From assembly GCA_047967505.1 (NCBI GenBank), contig CM106538.1: a DNA stretch of 64,000 bases; one strand, given 5' to 3'. Position 1 is the first letter of the stretch. Each line of letters begins with the position of its first letter. The translations under genes were made by a program, and so were the position numbers. The notes beneath the pieces are model-generated. The model saw only the letters and a list, made by a program, of their open reading frames with translations, ran no database searches and was not told where the DNA came from. Source of the DNA: Dipteris shenzhenensis. Its lineage: Eukaryota; Polypodiophyta; Polypodiopsida; Gleicheniales. This document shows, in pieces, positions 1 to 11,937 of the stretch.

Positions 1-1
1 A

Positions 2-3000
2 TGGCATGAGAGAGCCAGGAAAGTTATGTACTGGCTGTCTATCAGTATTTCGGACTCCATGATTGTGCATATTCAGGATGCAAATACACCAAAGGAGGCA
101 TGGGATAATTTGGCAAAAATGTACAGCACAAATATGCAAGCCAGGAAAATGCAACTCAAACAGGAGTTGCACAATGTGCAGAGAGAAAATTTGAGCATAA
201 ATGACTACCACATGAAAGTGAATAAAATTGCAGATGCACTTGCTTCCATTGGGTCACCAGTGGATGATGACGATTTGGTCTCTGTGACCTTGAATGGTCT
301 AGGAAAGGATTATGCACAGTTCCGGACATCCATTGCCGTTCGTGAAAAATTTCCTGATTTTGAGGAGTTGATTGCTCTTCTAATTTCCGAAGAGCAAAGA
401 AATGGGGGTGCATCTTCTTCAGCAGGAACTTCAAAAGAAACTGTCTTCTACTCAAATGCTGGCAGAGGTAGAGGCAGAGGTAGAGGAGGCCGATAGGCCG
501 TTAGAAATCAGAATATGCAGCAAACGCAAGAAAACCAGTCCTATGCAGGAGGACGTGGTAACTCTAGAGGCAGGGGGAGTCAAAGAGGCCGTGGTGGATG
601 GCAGAGAGGCCAAAATGCAAACAGCAATATTGAATGCTACTATTGTGGCAAAATGGGTCATATGGCTAAGGACTGCTATAAAAAGCAGAATGACATTATG
701 AATGGAAAATTGCAACAAGGCAATTATGCATCCTCTAGTAGACAGGGTGATGACAGAAATGAGCATTTGTTTATGGTGCAGCATATGACAAATTCTGTAA
801 CAAGTGCAAAAGAAAGCAATGATGTGTGGTATGTTGACTCGGGTGTGTCAAACCACATGACAGGTCATGCTGAATGGATGCAGGATGCAAGAAAAATGGA
901 AAAACCAGGATTTGTGGAGACTGGTGATGATATTGCACATCCTATTGTGCAGATTGGCAAAATTCCTTTGTCTATGCAGGATGGGAAAAAGAAATACTTG
1001 TCTGATGTATTTCATGTCCCGAACATCACCAAGAACCTGGTTTCTGTTGGTCAAATGGTTGAGCAGGGCTTGCAGGTTAGATTTAATCCTTATGGATGCT
1101 TTGTTGAGGATATGAAAAATAATGGTCGCTTGATAGCAAAAGGAAAGAAGAAGGGCAGGATGTTTACGTGATGATTGATGTAAATGCACAAAATGGTAAT
1201 GCTACACAGAATGCACAACAGCAATCACAAAATATCAGTGGACCTGGAGTGTCCTCTACCAGGTTCACATACTTCGCCATGGACAGGCAGATTGAGATCA
1301 GGAGAATCCCCTCAAAGCAATGCAGAGAGTGGTATGCAAGTATCACGAAAAGGAAAAGAGAAGGTAGATCAACTCATGTATGATGTGAATGCAGGTCACT
1401 CTTGTGTGGATGGTGAATCCAGTGGCTCTGAACAGAGCATTGATGATGAGTTGGGTATTCCTTCTGTTGTTACACCTGGAGTAAGGAAGACCAGGGATGT
1501 TTTGAGAGCACCTGGAAGTGAGCCTATTTTGCGCAGGTCTACCAGGGTTAGGTATCCTGTGGATAGGCTAAAATATGATGGATTTATAGCCATTCACTAT
1601 GCCTATATGGTCAAAGTGATACAGGAACCAGAACCCACTTCTTTTGAGCAAGCCATGGGAAATGAAAAATGGGAGAAAGCCATGGATGAAGAAATGGATG
1701 CCTTGGATGCTAATGCTACATGGGAATTGGTGCCTTTGCCTAAAGGCAAGAATGCAATTGGTTGTAAGTGGGTTTATAAGATCAAGCACAATGCAGATGG
1801 TTCTGTGAATGAATACAAGGCAAGATTAGTTGTCAAGGGGTATGCATAGACATATGGCATTGATTATGAAGAAACTTTTAGCCCGGTTGTAAGGATGGCA
1901 ACCGTAAGAGCAGCCATTGCTATGGCTGCATCAAAGGGATGGTCTTTACATCAGATGGATGTAAAGAATGCCTTCTTGCATGGTGATTTGCAAGAAGAGG
2001 TCTTTATGGAGCAGCCAGCAGGTTATGTTCATGCTATTCATCCCGAGTTTGTTTGCAGGTTGAAGAAAGCCTTGTATGGCTTGAAGCAAGCACCTAGAGC
2101 ATGGTCTGACAAGATAGGATAGTATCTTGTTACTATTGGCTTTCAGATTTCCAAGGCAGATTTCTTACTCTATGTGAGAAAAACAAAGAAAGGGATTATG
2201 CTGCTAGTCATTTATGTTGATGATTTGATCATCACAGGTGATAGTGATGAAGATATCCTTCATGTGAAAATGCTATTGAGGCAGAAGTTTGAGATGAAGG
2301 ATTTGGGAGAGCTGCGTTATTTCTTGGGCATTGAGGTGATTAGATCACGAAGTGGGATACAGCTCTTGGAGAGGCAGTATGGATTGGACATGCTGTCCAA
2401 ATATGGGATGACAGGCTGTAAGCCTATTTCAGTTCCTTTGGAGCAGAATGTGAAGCTGAGCGCAGATGCAGGTGAGCTTCTGGAGGACCCTACTATGTAC
2501 AGACACATAGTAGGAAGTTTGATTTACATGACTATTACTAGGCCAGATTTGAGCTATGCTGTTGGGTTGGTAAGTCAGTTTATGCAGGCTCCAAGGAAAC
2601 CGCATTTGGATGCGGCTAGATGCATACTCAGGTATGTGAAGTCCACATTGCAGTATGGACTATTTTATGAGGCTGGGGTTCAGATACAGTTGCATGGATA
2701 CACTGATGCTGATTGGGCTGGTAGCATTTCAGATAGACGATCTACCAGTGGATATGTGTTCTCTTTTGGGAGTGCTGCAGTCACTTGGAGCAGCAAGAAA
2801 CAGCCTACAGTTGCCTCGTCGAGCACAGAGGCTGAGTACAGGGGTGCAGCAATGGTTGCATGTGAGGAAGTTTGGTTGCATAAGCTACTTTATGATATGC
2901 ATCAGTCTACAGATGGGCCGGTTGTCATTTATTGTGACAACATGAGCAGTATACATTTGGCAAAGGACCCAGTCTTTCATGCTAGAACAAAGCACATTAA

Positions 3001-3214
3001 GGTGCATTATCACTATGTGCGGGAGAAGGTTTTACTAGGTCTTATTGATCTAGTTTATGTCAGCACAGAGGATCAGGTAGCTGACATATTCACGAAAGCA
3101 TTGGGCGCAGAGAAGCTGCGCAAGTTCAGAGACCTGCTTGGTGTGCAGGATTTGGGATTGAGCTCGAGGGGGAGTGTTGAGATATCGAGCTCCACTCGCG
3201 ATATGCCAGGGTGA
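2..3214 (+). pseudogene. Copia gag-pol remnant of element A
   Basis: The reading frame is open at the left edge and stays in one frame over most of its length. Visible parts in order: UBN2-type gag; Arg/Gly-rich stretch (about 465-600); CCHC zinc knuckle starting CYYCGKMGHMAKDCY (about 638-685); aspartic protease with DSG (about 835-845). Frame stops follow at the deletion (1169-1171). RT resumes at about 1184, with [15 protein letters not shown], the [13 protein letters not shown] motif, YVDD near 2215 and RNase H with TDADWAGS and STEAEYRGAA. Integrase is absent. Further in-frame TAG codons lie at 494-496, 1847-1849 and 2120-2122. The product cannot be a working polyprotein. The RT/RNase H half from 2174 to 3214 is itself open for 346 codons. 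Confidence 0.9.
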
Positions 3215-3527
3215 CTGTTGTGCATTTATGTCACCGACTTGTTAGCTGGAGATGCGGTTGGTACACCGCCCACAAATAATAGCTGGATGACAACTATCCT
3301 TATCTACACTAGTTCGTGGCTCAGTTAGTATGCCACCTTAGTTAGTTGAGTTTGGTTTGAGACCCACATATAGGGTTCTTCTATTTTTTTGTACTTGAGT
3401 TCTTTTGGCTTTCACAACTAAGAAGAGGAAAACTGTTTTCAACCTCCACCTTTGTGTGTATTCCCCCATTTGTGCATGTGAGAAAGCCGTAAGTGAGACT
3501 CCTTCCCTCTCTCCCACTATCTTCACA
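3175..3527 (+). repeat. 3' LTR of copia A (353 bp)
   Basis: It begins TGTTGAGATATC directly after the polypurine tract (CGAGGGGGAG, 3165-3174) and ends CTTCACA. The same LTR in reverse complement lies at 63738-64000, where it is followed by a primer-binding site. Its first bases resemble the LTR of element B, which marks A/C and B as sister subfamilies. Confidence 0.85.
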
Positions 3528-5640
3528 AGGATGACCCCACAACTTACGAGGGGCAAATGCACATCTTGTACAGGACCACATAAGTTGTACTCATTGTACA
3601 TGCTTTCGCTACGTAGTCACTGTGCTCACATACGCACACATTACTCTGATTTCTTTTTCGTTTTCTTTTCTAGTTTTGGATGCTATAATATGCACAAAAC
3701 ACAAAAAGGTCGTGTACATACACCATCTACTTACCCAATGCAATTAAAGAGGGGGTGTTGAGAATGGTGTAAATTGCACCATACCTCTAGGGCATTAGGG
3801 GCATACTTTAACCCTAACCCTAAGTGGTTCACATGTATATCTTCATGTTCACATTCAATACAACTTAGTGTTCAAGTAGCTATATTGTGTGCACTCCTCT
3901 CTCTCTCACTTTTGCTATCATTTTTGTATGCTATTTTCTTCCCCCTTTTAACCTCCCCCTTTCCCTTCTTTTCTCCCCTCTTTTCTCCCTTCTCTCTCCC
4001 TTAACATCCCCCTTTCCCATCTTTCTCCCCTCTTTTCTCCCTTTTAGACATCCCCCTTCCCTCTTTTCTTCCCCCTTTTAGCCATCTCTCCATCCCCTTC
4101 TCACCCTTGTCATACATTTAGCTTATCCTTCTATTGGCATTTCAACCAATGGTTTTATTTGGTTGATCCGTATACTAAGGGTGCTCCAACCCTCAACCAT
4201 CTAGCCATTTCTAGGAGCCTCATCCCAAAAGGTATTTTAAGTCTCTTCCATCTAAGCCTTATAGGCCTTGGCATTAGGCTATCCACTTTGTATGTGGGAT
4301 TGAGGCCTTAAAAACCATTTGCAACATGTTATTACAAGTTCAAAACTCCATTTAGTCCTCTCCCTTCTTGCACCTTCATGCACTCACGGTTATGCACATT
4401 TTTATAGAACCCCCTCAACCATGAGTTAGGTCTAACTAGTATTGATTTTTATACCACGTGCTCCCTTTGTGATTTGTGGGTTGCAATTTTTTTATCATTG
4501 ACTACACATCGCATGGCTCTTGCCTTGCACATGGTCTTCCAAGGCATGTAGCTTCATGGTTTTTTCACATCTTCATTCATGTGCAAAGCTTCCTTGGTTG
4601 CATGTTCTACTAGTTGGCACAAGTGGGCATTAACTTCTTTGAGGACTTTTGGGGTCAAGGTTTTTTTGTGAGAATACAAATTGAGAAGGGGCCTTCAAGG
4701 GCCTCATTCCCCCCCCCCTTGATTTGTCCATCCATTTTTTTTGTCACATGTTGCCTGCACGAATCTAGTCCATGTTGTGTCTACCTGCATCACAATCTAA
4801 TCTACTAGTAGTCTGATCCCCTTGTATGTAGTCCACGTTACTACTGATAGTTGCATCCTTTATTGCATGGTATATGCACTACAAGTTAGTTCTTGGTGTT
4901 AGTTGTGTAAGGCCATCTATAGTTCCACTTTTGTCAACTACTTTTGCTAGTCTCATCTCCCTCATCTTGTAGTTCTACTAGTCTAGTATGTTGTCAATGC
5001 TGGCTTTCTCTACCCTACTACAATATTTGACCATGCTTTGTGCTAGCTTGTTTTGTGGTCCCTGTCACATTTCTTGTGTTCCAGTCTGACATACTTTTGT
5101 GTTGCTGCACTTCCCATGCATCTATCCATCCATTGTGTTTGTGTGGCTTATTTTGCTTATCCATCTTGTGTCTTGTCTACTTCTCGTGCCTACACTACTC
5201 TCTTCTCTCCATCATGTGGTAGTCTTGTGCTCTCACTATAATGAAATCTTGTTATCCTGCACATTTATTATTTTCCCATTTTCATTAATGCTTGTAACCT
5301 CCTTCTCTACTTCATGCATCATGCATTTGCTACTCCTTAATGTAGTCTACTCTTTTTTTCATGCATCACATCATGTGTCTTGTACTCTTTAGATTAGTCT
5401 ATCCATTGTTGTGCCATATGGCATGATGCCATTGGTTCATGCCCCTGTGTAGTGTTGTATACTATCCACCCAAACTATATTCCACTACCACATGGTAGAT
5501 GCTTCACTTTGCACCTACATGCAAAACCACTAACTTTGATAAATGGTTAGCATTTTGATAAGTGTCATTATCTAGCAGAGCCGTGTATTGAGGGTACCCC
5601 AAACCTTAGCCACCTAGCCACTCCTAGGATCCTCATCCCC
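3528..5640 (+). repeat. Repeat R1, copy 1 (LTR-like)
   Basis: This 2.1 kb stretch recurs as its reverse complement in 47535-48167 plus 53652-55085. It contains AAAGAGGGGG followed at 3758 by TGTTGAGAATGG, which looks like a polypurine tract and the start of a long LTR. A strongly pyrimidine-rich block lies at about 3895-4120. No real coding region is seen. The site TACCC at 5011-5015 is the empty counterpart of the target of copia B. A possible LTR end followed by TGGTATCAATGC (6219-6230), close to the tRNA-Met primer site, would make this LTR about 2.46 kb, but that is uncertain. Confidence 0.7.
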
Positions 5641-5830
5641 AAAAGAGGACTCAAGGTATTTGAGATATCCTCCATTCAAGGTTTATATGCCTTGAAATTG
5701 TGCTACCACCTTTATATGTGGGATTAAGCCCTTAAAACATTCTACCACACGTCATTACAAAGTGAGGTTATATTTAGTCCTCCCCTTCTTGCACCTTCAT
5801 GCACTCTAATTGCACACATTCTAACACCTT
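5575..5830 (+). repeat. Direct repeat unit inside or next to R1
   Basis: About 255 bp resemble 4150-4410: both run from a 'gtat..gggtacccc/gggtgctcc' stretch through 'cctcatccc', 'tatgtgggatt' and 'cttcttgcaccttcatgcactc'. Identity is moderate. A third copy in reverse complement lies near 54240-54500 within the inverted R1 copy. It could be an internal duplication of a long LTR or two overlapping LTR copies. Confidence 0.6.
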
Positions 5831-7139
5831 TGCCCTAAATCCCTTGCAGATTCATCTCTTATCTCATGCATCCATTCAATCCATCTCACATCCTACTTCC
5901 CTTATAAATTCATCGCATCCTTCATATTCAACCCCTCTCTCCTTTATCTGTCGTCTCATCTTCTTTCATGCATCCAACCCATCCATATAATCTCAGATTC
6001 CTTGCATAAAGTGATCCCAACCTTCATATACAACCCCTCCCATGCATCCATATCCCTCTCTGCATCTCTCATCCATCCCTCTCTCTCGCCTTTTTTACAT
6101 CACTCCTCTCTTCTCTCCTTCTTTCTACCTCCTTTATTTCTCCCCTCCTTTCTTCCCCCTTTCTCCCCTTCTTATTAGGAAGAAAAAAAAGAATGTGTGG
6201 GGTCCCTCTTTGCTTCAATGGTATCAATGCATAGGATCCTTAGCCTCCTTCCATCAATAATAAAGAGAAAAATTGTGAGTGGGAAGCACACGCATCATGA
6301 ATGATATGATGTAAGTGAACTAATTTTAAGTTTGTACTGCTAAAGCATGAGTAGGAGACTAGAGATACAAGAGCATGCAAAGTCTCAAGCTTGTTGAGTA
6401 TTGATTTTTCCTTGAGCTCGTATTCCCCAAAGCATGCAATTTAAGAAATATGGTGGTCACACTTATGGAAGTTAGCATTACTATCTTAAATTGTAAAGTC
6501 CATGACATTTGCATCTTTAGAAGACAAGCAAATAGCTCCAAATGCTTTGGTCTTAAAAAGTTCCCCTCTACACATCAACCTCCACTTAAACAAACCTTAT
6601 GATCCAAGCATGCAACTAAGACCGAAATCATAGAGAGGAAACATAGCCCACTGAACCATTTTGTTTTCCATCATAGCAAGTCAAGTACATCACTGAAGTA
6701 CTGACCATGCTAGCAACCTATTAATTCTTTGGATCCTCATATCCATCAGTGCATTCAGTTATCTTACATTTTTCTTGAAGCTAACCTTACTCATCCTTTC
6801 TTTCCTTGATAATAACAACCTCATTTTGAGCATTATCTAAGAAACATGTGCTATCCTTCACCTTCATAAAAGGATTTAGATCCTATGCCCAACTGCTCTA
6901 TATTGGAGATATTAATACTCATACTTGGATCAATGAATATTTTCTTGGGGATTTTGGGTATGACACCTAAAACATCTCATTGACTATTGTATTTTCATTC
7001 TAGATTCTTAGCAAACTCATCCTTCTTTTTATCTACCTTCTTCTTCTTGCAACCTCTCAGAATATACCTTGGCTAATCATTCTAATAACATTTCTTTTTC
7101 TTGCACTCATTGTTTGAAGGGTTTCCATCTATTGATGAA
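5831..7139. other. Intergenic, no gene seen
   Basis: The first 350 bases are pyrimidine-rich (CTCTC/CCATCC runs), like 3895-4120. The remainder is AT-rich with stops in all frames. A sequence resembling a copia primer site occurs at 6219-6230, but no recognisable gag follows it on the plus strand. Confidence 0.5.
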
Positions 7140-7570
7140 TTTTTTACTTGGGCTTGCCCTTCCCATTACCCTTCCCTTTGGAAGAAATAGTATGCACTTT
7201 CTCATTGCCATCATCTTTGTCATATAACTTCAACCTTAATTGAACATAAATCAATAGTATAAAAACCTCCTCAACTATGAGAGGCTTCAACCTCTCTCTA
7301 ATTGCCAACCTTTTAGCCAACCATTGCAAGTTGATCTTGGAAAGAATTTATGTTGATAAAATGGCCACTAAGATATTTTCCCTCATCACCAAACACCAAT
7401 GTAAATAATTGCCTATGGAGTGTAACTATTTGTGGTGCACTTTTGGTCTCATACAGATCATTCAATATTTTCATTATCAAATATATATATATATATATTC
7501 ATTATCTTTTTCGAAGGGCAGAGGCATTAGTTGTTGTAAACCAATCAATGTTCACATGTATTGAATGTCT
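7140..7570 (-). pseudogene. Decayed copia-type gag fragment
   Basis: Read on the minus strand, conceptual translation gives a gag-like stretch: 'MKILNDLYETKSAPQIVTLH' followed by 'RQLFTL', an interruption, 'DQLAMVG' and later a lysine/glycine-rich segment with KGKGNGKGKPK. These resemble the UBN2 gag domain of plant copia elements (ILxxLYExK...LxRQLFTL...DQLAxVGxK). Several stops and frame changes interrupt it. No zinc knuckle, protease or LTR could be attached to it. The family differs from elements A-F. Confidence 0.4.
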
Positions 7571-8883
7571 TTAATGATGATTTTCTCCACTATGCACATC
7601 TAAGGATTGACTTTATGCCCACTTGCAACATATATGGCATCATTTGAAAAGTTCTTATGATCATGCAGTAATTCAATGCATAGTGGATTTAAATAGAAAA
7701 ACTTGTTGAAAGCATCATCATCACCGGGGTGTTCACACATCATGTGAATTGTTCTAGCATTATCAATGGATGAAGTTTTTCTACTATGAAGAACAATCAT
7801 GGTATTTATGACCTTGGCATATTTTGTGTTATTTGTTGATGGATGGAATTCATGCTAAATATTCCACACTTTTTTTGCTTAGCATGAATCATGTACAAAT
7901 AGTATTTTTCATTTGGTATTTTCTCTTCTAAGAGAGGCTTACATGGATTGTCAATGGAATATTTCTTTTGCACTATGATTGACCTTGCGTTCATTTTGTT
8001 GTCTTTAAATTTGTGAGCATCTTTGTTTGGATCGAAAACATGTGCACATGCTTATCAAATTCATGAGATGAAATTGTGCATATGGCATTTCGGTGGACTA
8101 GACTAGCCTTGAATACTAATATTCTAGCATTTTGTGACACCATATATGTGAATCATATTTGAACGATTTGATGATTGACTCCATGTTAAATAATATTTGT
8201 TGATCTTTGAACACTACGGTTCCATTGTTTGAAGTCATTGCATTACAGCATGTGTTGTGTATAAATGACATATTATTTCTTGTATCACTTATGTTTGATG
8301 CCTTTGGCCTATGGTGGGTCCAGTGGCAAATGTATTATTGATGTAGTATTGCATGTATCAATTATGTTTGATGCATATAGCAAGTGTAAAACCCTAAGGG
8401 CATGGATTAATAAAATTTTGAATGGAATTTTATTGTGTACAAGCTTTCTTTTCATTTGAACATTCCACTATCATGTTCTTTGTCTTTCTTCTAGTATTTG
8501 TTCCATCATTGTGGATGTCAATCTTTGCTTGGTTGAACCAAAATTGTTTGATATTTTTTATAGATTTGGAATTGGGAATAGAATTTGAATAAATCATATC
8601 ATATTATTTTCATGTAGTGGTTGACTTAACACCTATATGAGTCATTAATCTATTGATTATTCATGTAGTGGCTGCACCTAGAGGTGGGGGGAAGAAATAA
8701 GAGCTATGTCATTGAGTTAAATTAGCATGATGAATGTGGGAGGACTTTGGCCAAGCTTCCCTCAATATTAAAGAAAGGGAATACTATTATATGTCATCAC
8801 TCGAGGAAGGTCATGAATATGCATGAAATCACTAAAAAAGTTGTGATCGGGGTAGTAGTAGACATTAACAACACCCCTTTCAT
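7571..8883. other. Intergenic, weak minus-strand coding traces only
   Basis: Two short minus-strand frames (7600-7800 and 7806-7994) could extend the decayed gag region, but nothing in them is recognisable. The rest is AT-rich without long frames. An (AT)n run occurs just before at about 7481-7499. Confidence 0.4.
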
Positions 8884-9330
8884 CCCGGGGGATTCACTCT
8901 TCATTAAAGGGGGACGTCACCTGCGTGCATGTACTTCAAGAAAACCCCCTATTTAAGATCCATGTAGGATGATAAAACACCCATATTTAAGCTTATAAGA
9001 TACCACCAAAATTCCATTATGTCCCCCCCTTTCCTTAAATCTACATTCTCTCTCAAGCATTTAGATTACACAATAAGCAAATTTAGGTTACTTTCCCTAT
9101 GACTATTTAAAACCATACACAAAATCAAACTTGTTTGGACTAGTTACCCAAGGTAACCTATATTATGTCCCCCCTTCTTAAATATGACATGGTCCCCCTA
9201 GCTTAAATTCAATATTGGGGGAAAAAAAAGGGCCCCCACCCCTAATGTATAAGCTTATGCCTCATTTCAAAAAAACCCCCTATTGTACACTCACGTGATA
9301 TCATAAGTTTCCCCCTGTGAATCCCACGGG
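8884..9330. mobile_element. Non-autonomous TIR transposon (447 bp), perfect 8-bp TSD
   Basis: It is flanked by CCTTTCAT at 8876-8883 and 9331-9338. The left end reads CCCGGGGGATTCAC and the right end in reverse complement CCCGTGGGATTCAC. Similarity of the ends extends inward with gaps (AGGGGG, CGTCACCTG/ATCACGTGAG, ACCCCCTAT/AGGGGG). The interior holds C-rich runs and no transposase. Ends and target duplication resemble those of the elements at 24199 and 56840. An 8-bp duplication fits hAT-like or related superfamilies, but the end sequence is not a textbook hAT end. Confidence 0.8.
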
Positions 9331-9338
9331 CCTTTCAT

Positions 9339-11937
9339 AGAGTGAAAAGTAGACAAAATTTGGAGTGAAAAAAGAGAAATGTTTTAATAGAAATACTCTG
9401 CAATAAATATCCACAAAAAAGGAATTGACATCATTAAAGGAAGAACAGATTTTTCAAAAGAGAGAAAGCGAGTAGTGATGCTTTGAAAAGTCGTTGGCAG
9501 CATAACATTTATTGAAGAGGGGAGTCTGCATACCTACCACCATCCAACAAGACAAACATGGTGAGAACCAGTCGAACCTTAGTTGGGAAGATAGGTGTCA
9601 TAAACACCCTCCCTTATTATCAGAGTCACAATAAAGATAAATGCTTAACCATTGACTTACAAGCTAGTTTAAAAATATTTTTAAGGCAAAAATTGTATGG
9701 TGTGATCAATAGGGTTGTGTAGAATTATGTTAAGAGAATTAAGGGGGTGAAGAAGTAGAAGTATGTATAACCAAAGGACTACGTTAAATGAAAAAATGAT
9801 AGTTATGAACAAGAAGAAAATAGGGAGAGAAAAGAAATTTTTGGAGAGATTATTTAGAGGAGATAAAGCTGAAGAGCAGATGGGGCACATGAAAACTAAA
9901 AATGTTTTTGCAATATTAAGTAATGGAAAAGGTATGGAGATAGACTACCAAATAAATTGAAAATAAGGTGCAAAGAGATGGCAAGAGGAAGAGAAGAGCA
10001 AGGTAAGGAGTTTTTTTGAGGGGTTTGAAGCAAAAATAGAGAGAGGGGGGCAGAGGGGTGGGGGGGATGTGATAAATAAAAAAGCGAAAGAAAGAGAAAA
10101 GAAATTAGTAAAGAGACAAGAAGGGGGAATTGTGAGTTAAAGGTATATAAAAGGAAGGGGACATGTAATTAAAGAGAAGGGAAATGAGAAGGGGGGTTTG
10201 ATGTCAATGAGGAATAGTAAAAGCATGGAAAGAAAGAGAAAAGAACTCAGTAAGGAGAAAAGAAGGGGCAATTGGGAGTTTAAAGGGAGGCCATTATATG
10301 TAATTATAAAAAGGAAAACGAGCAAAAGGGGGGAAATTTGAAGTCGACGAGGATTTGAAGGAATAGAAGAAAGCATTCGGGGGATTAGGGGAAAGGATAG
10401 AGAGGGAAGGGGGGGTTTAATGACATAAGAAAACCAAAAAAGGGGGGGGGGGGGTAAAACAAAACAAGAGGAAGTAAAAAAAGAAAGGAGTGAAAAAGAA
10501 CCTCAGAGTCCATGGTGGAAAAGCATCATCATGTGTATTGGAGGTGGAAGGATGGCGTGAACAGAGAGGATGTGGTCGTGCTAGCAACGTCGATCGACAG
10601 ACAGAGGAAAAGAGTAGGTGGTAGGGAGGTTGACGGTTAGAGAGATCTGGTTGGAGATTAAGGAGGGCATCGGAGCAACAGGTTGTATCCAGAGCCCACA
10701 AAAGGTGGAGGTAGCACAACCAAAGATGAGGTGTAGGCTGTGTGCAACAGCGCTATTACGGGTGCAGAGAGTAGGAGCAAATGCATAGCAAGGGGGGTTG
10801 TGCAAGTACAGTAAGTGAGATGAGTGGAGAGTGATGTGAGGCTTTAAATAGATAGAAGCGATGGTCAGGTAGGGAGAGTCAGGGAGGTGAGAGGTCTAGG
10901 TGGTAGGGGGAGTGGAAGCGCACAAAGCAAGGCATAGAGACCACTGTAGAGAAGTGGAAGAGGCACAAAAAGTGAGATGATAGGCACATAAAGCAAAGAG
11001 AGTGAAGGGAGGTAGAGTGCACATGGTGGGAAATAAGGATAGAGGGGGGCATTAGTTAATTTTATGTGTAGTTAAAAAGTTCCTATTAGGCCTAGTTTAA
11101 GAGATATAGGATAAATAGGGCTAGTTTCTTTTAGGCTTAGTTAAAAGTTATGGGAAATTTTAGGGGAACATTGAAAAAAAGAAAAAGTATAGGGAAATTA
11201 GGAAAATAGGGAGATTTAGGAAATGGGAAAATAGGAAAAAGGAAATAGAAAAAAGGAAAAAATTTAATTAGAGAAATAGGAACAATAGGAAATTAAAAGG
11301 TTTTAGGAAAATAGGGGAAAATTGAAAGGGGGGTTAGGAATATAGGGGGTGTTTAGAAAAGTTAAAAAATCTTAATTTAAAAAATTGAAGAAGACAATTA
11401 AAGTTTTTAAAAAAAAATTATATAGGGAAATAAAAACAGGAAAAAGGTGATATAGGGGAATAGAAAAGTAGGAAGAATTAATAGAAAGGCCTTTTTTTAA
11501 ATAGATAGGAAATTAGGGAGATTAGGGAAAAGGAAAGAATGAAAAATAGAAAAATAGGGTAATTAGAGAATAGAGAAGATAGGAAAATAAGGAATATAGG
11601 AAAATAGGGGAAATTTATCAAAAGGGAAATTAGGGAGTGTAAAAGAGAGAGAAAGGCTTGAGAGTGTAGATGTAGGGGGGGGGGGAGGGGGAGTTCGGGA
11701 GGGTAGGGATGGAGGGGGAATTTTGAAAAAAGGAAAGGTGGGAAAATAAGGAAAGATTAATAGGGGTTAGGAAAATTAGGGGGAATTTTAGGGAAGTAGG
11801 GGAAATAGGGAGTGTGATGAGAGGGAAAGGGCAGAGAGTGTAAATGTAAGGAAAAGGGGGGGGGGAGGGGAAAAAGTAAAGTAAATGTTATGGAAGAAAT
11901 TAATAGGAAGTGTGTGTGTGTACCCGAGCAGAGTACA
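9339..11937. other. Purine-rich low-complexity tract, no gene seen
   Basis: From about 9970 the plus strand is overwhelmingly A and G, with poly-G runs (10441-10454, 11677-11685) and quasi-repeats such as ATAGGGAAATTAGG between 11150 and 11640. The open frames on the minus strand (10137-10805, 11757-11981) are Leu/Pro/Ser/Phe-rich translations of this composition and are not treated as genes. The tract borders the Penelope-like RT and may be its untranslated 3' region or unrelated DNA. Confidence 0.55.

Larger units (their letters stand above)
1..3527 (+). mobile_element. Ty1/copia element A, 3' part, integrase deleted
   Basis: This is an LTR retrotransposon whose 5' LTR and gag start lie beyond the left edge. 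The order gag, zinc knuckle, protease, RT, RNase H, polypurine tract, LTR identifies Ty1/copia. It is the same family as element B (48168-53646) and element C (59908-64000). Compared with B, about 0.96 kb is missing at position 1170/1171, which removes the whole integrase. It sits inside repeat R1: sequence after the LTR (from AGGAT at 3528) matches the interior of the inverted R1 copy near 55.07 kb, so AGGAT is the presumed target duplication. The other side cannot be checked in this window. Confidence 0.9.

Noticed and set aside
3810-3824. CCCTAACCCTAA telomere-like repeat
   Set aside because: Only two units inside repeat R1, and its inverted copy has a similar but degraded form; not a telomeric array.
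3774-4081. Overlapping Leu/Pro/Ser-rich open frames
   Set aside because: They translate a pyrimidine-rich block of an LTR-like repeat; no conserved protein pattern, and the inverted copy does not keep the frames.
3758-6217. A complete 2.46 kb LTR followed by a primer site (TGGTATCAATGC)
   Set aside because: Only 10 of 12 primer bases match, the inverted R1 copy stops near the equivalent of 5640, and no gag follows; kept only as a possibility in the R1 entry.
10137-10805. Minus-strand frames of 75-100 codons
   Set aside because: Composition-driven (purine tract on the other strand); Leu/Phe/Pro/Ser strings without motifs.
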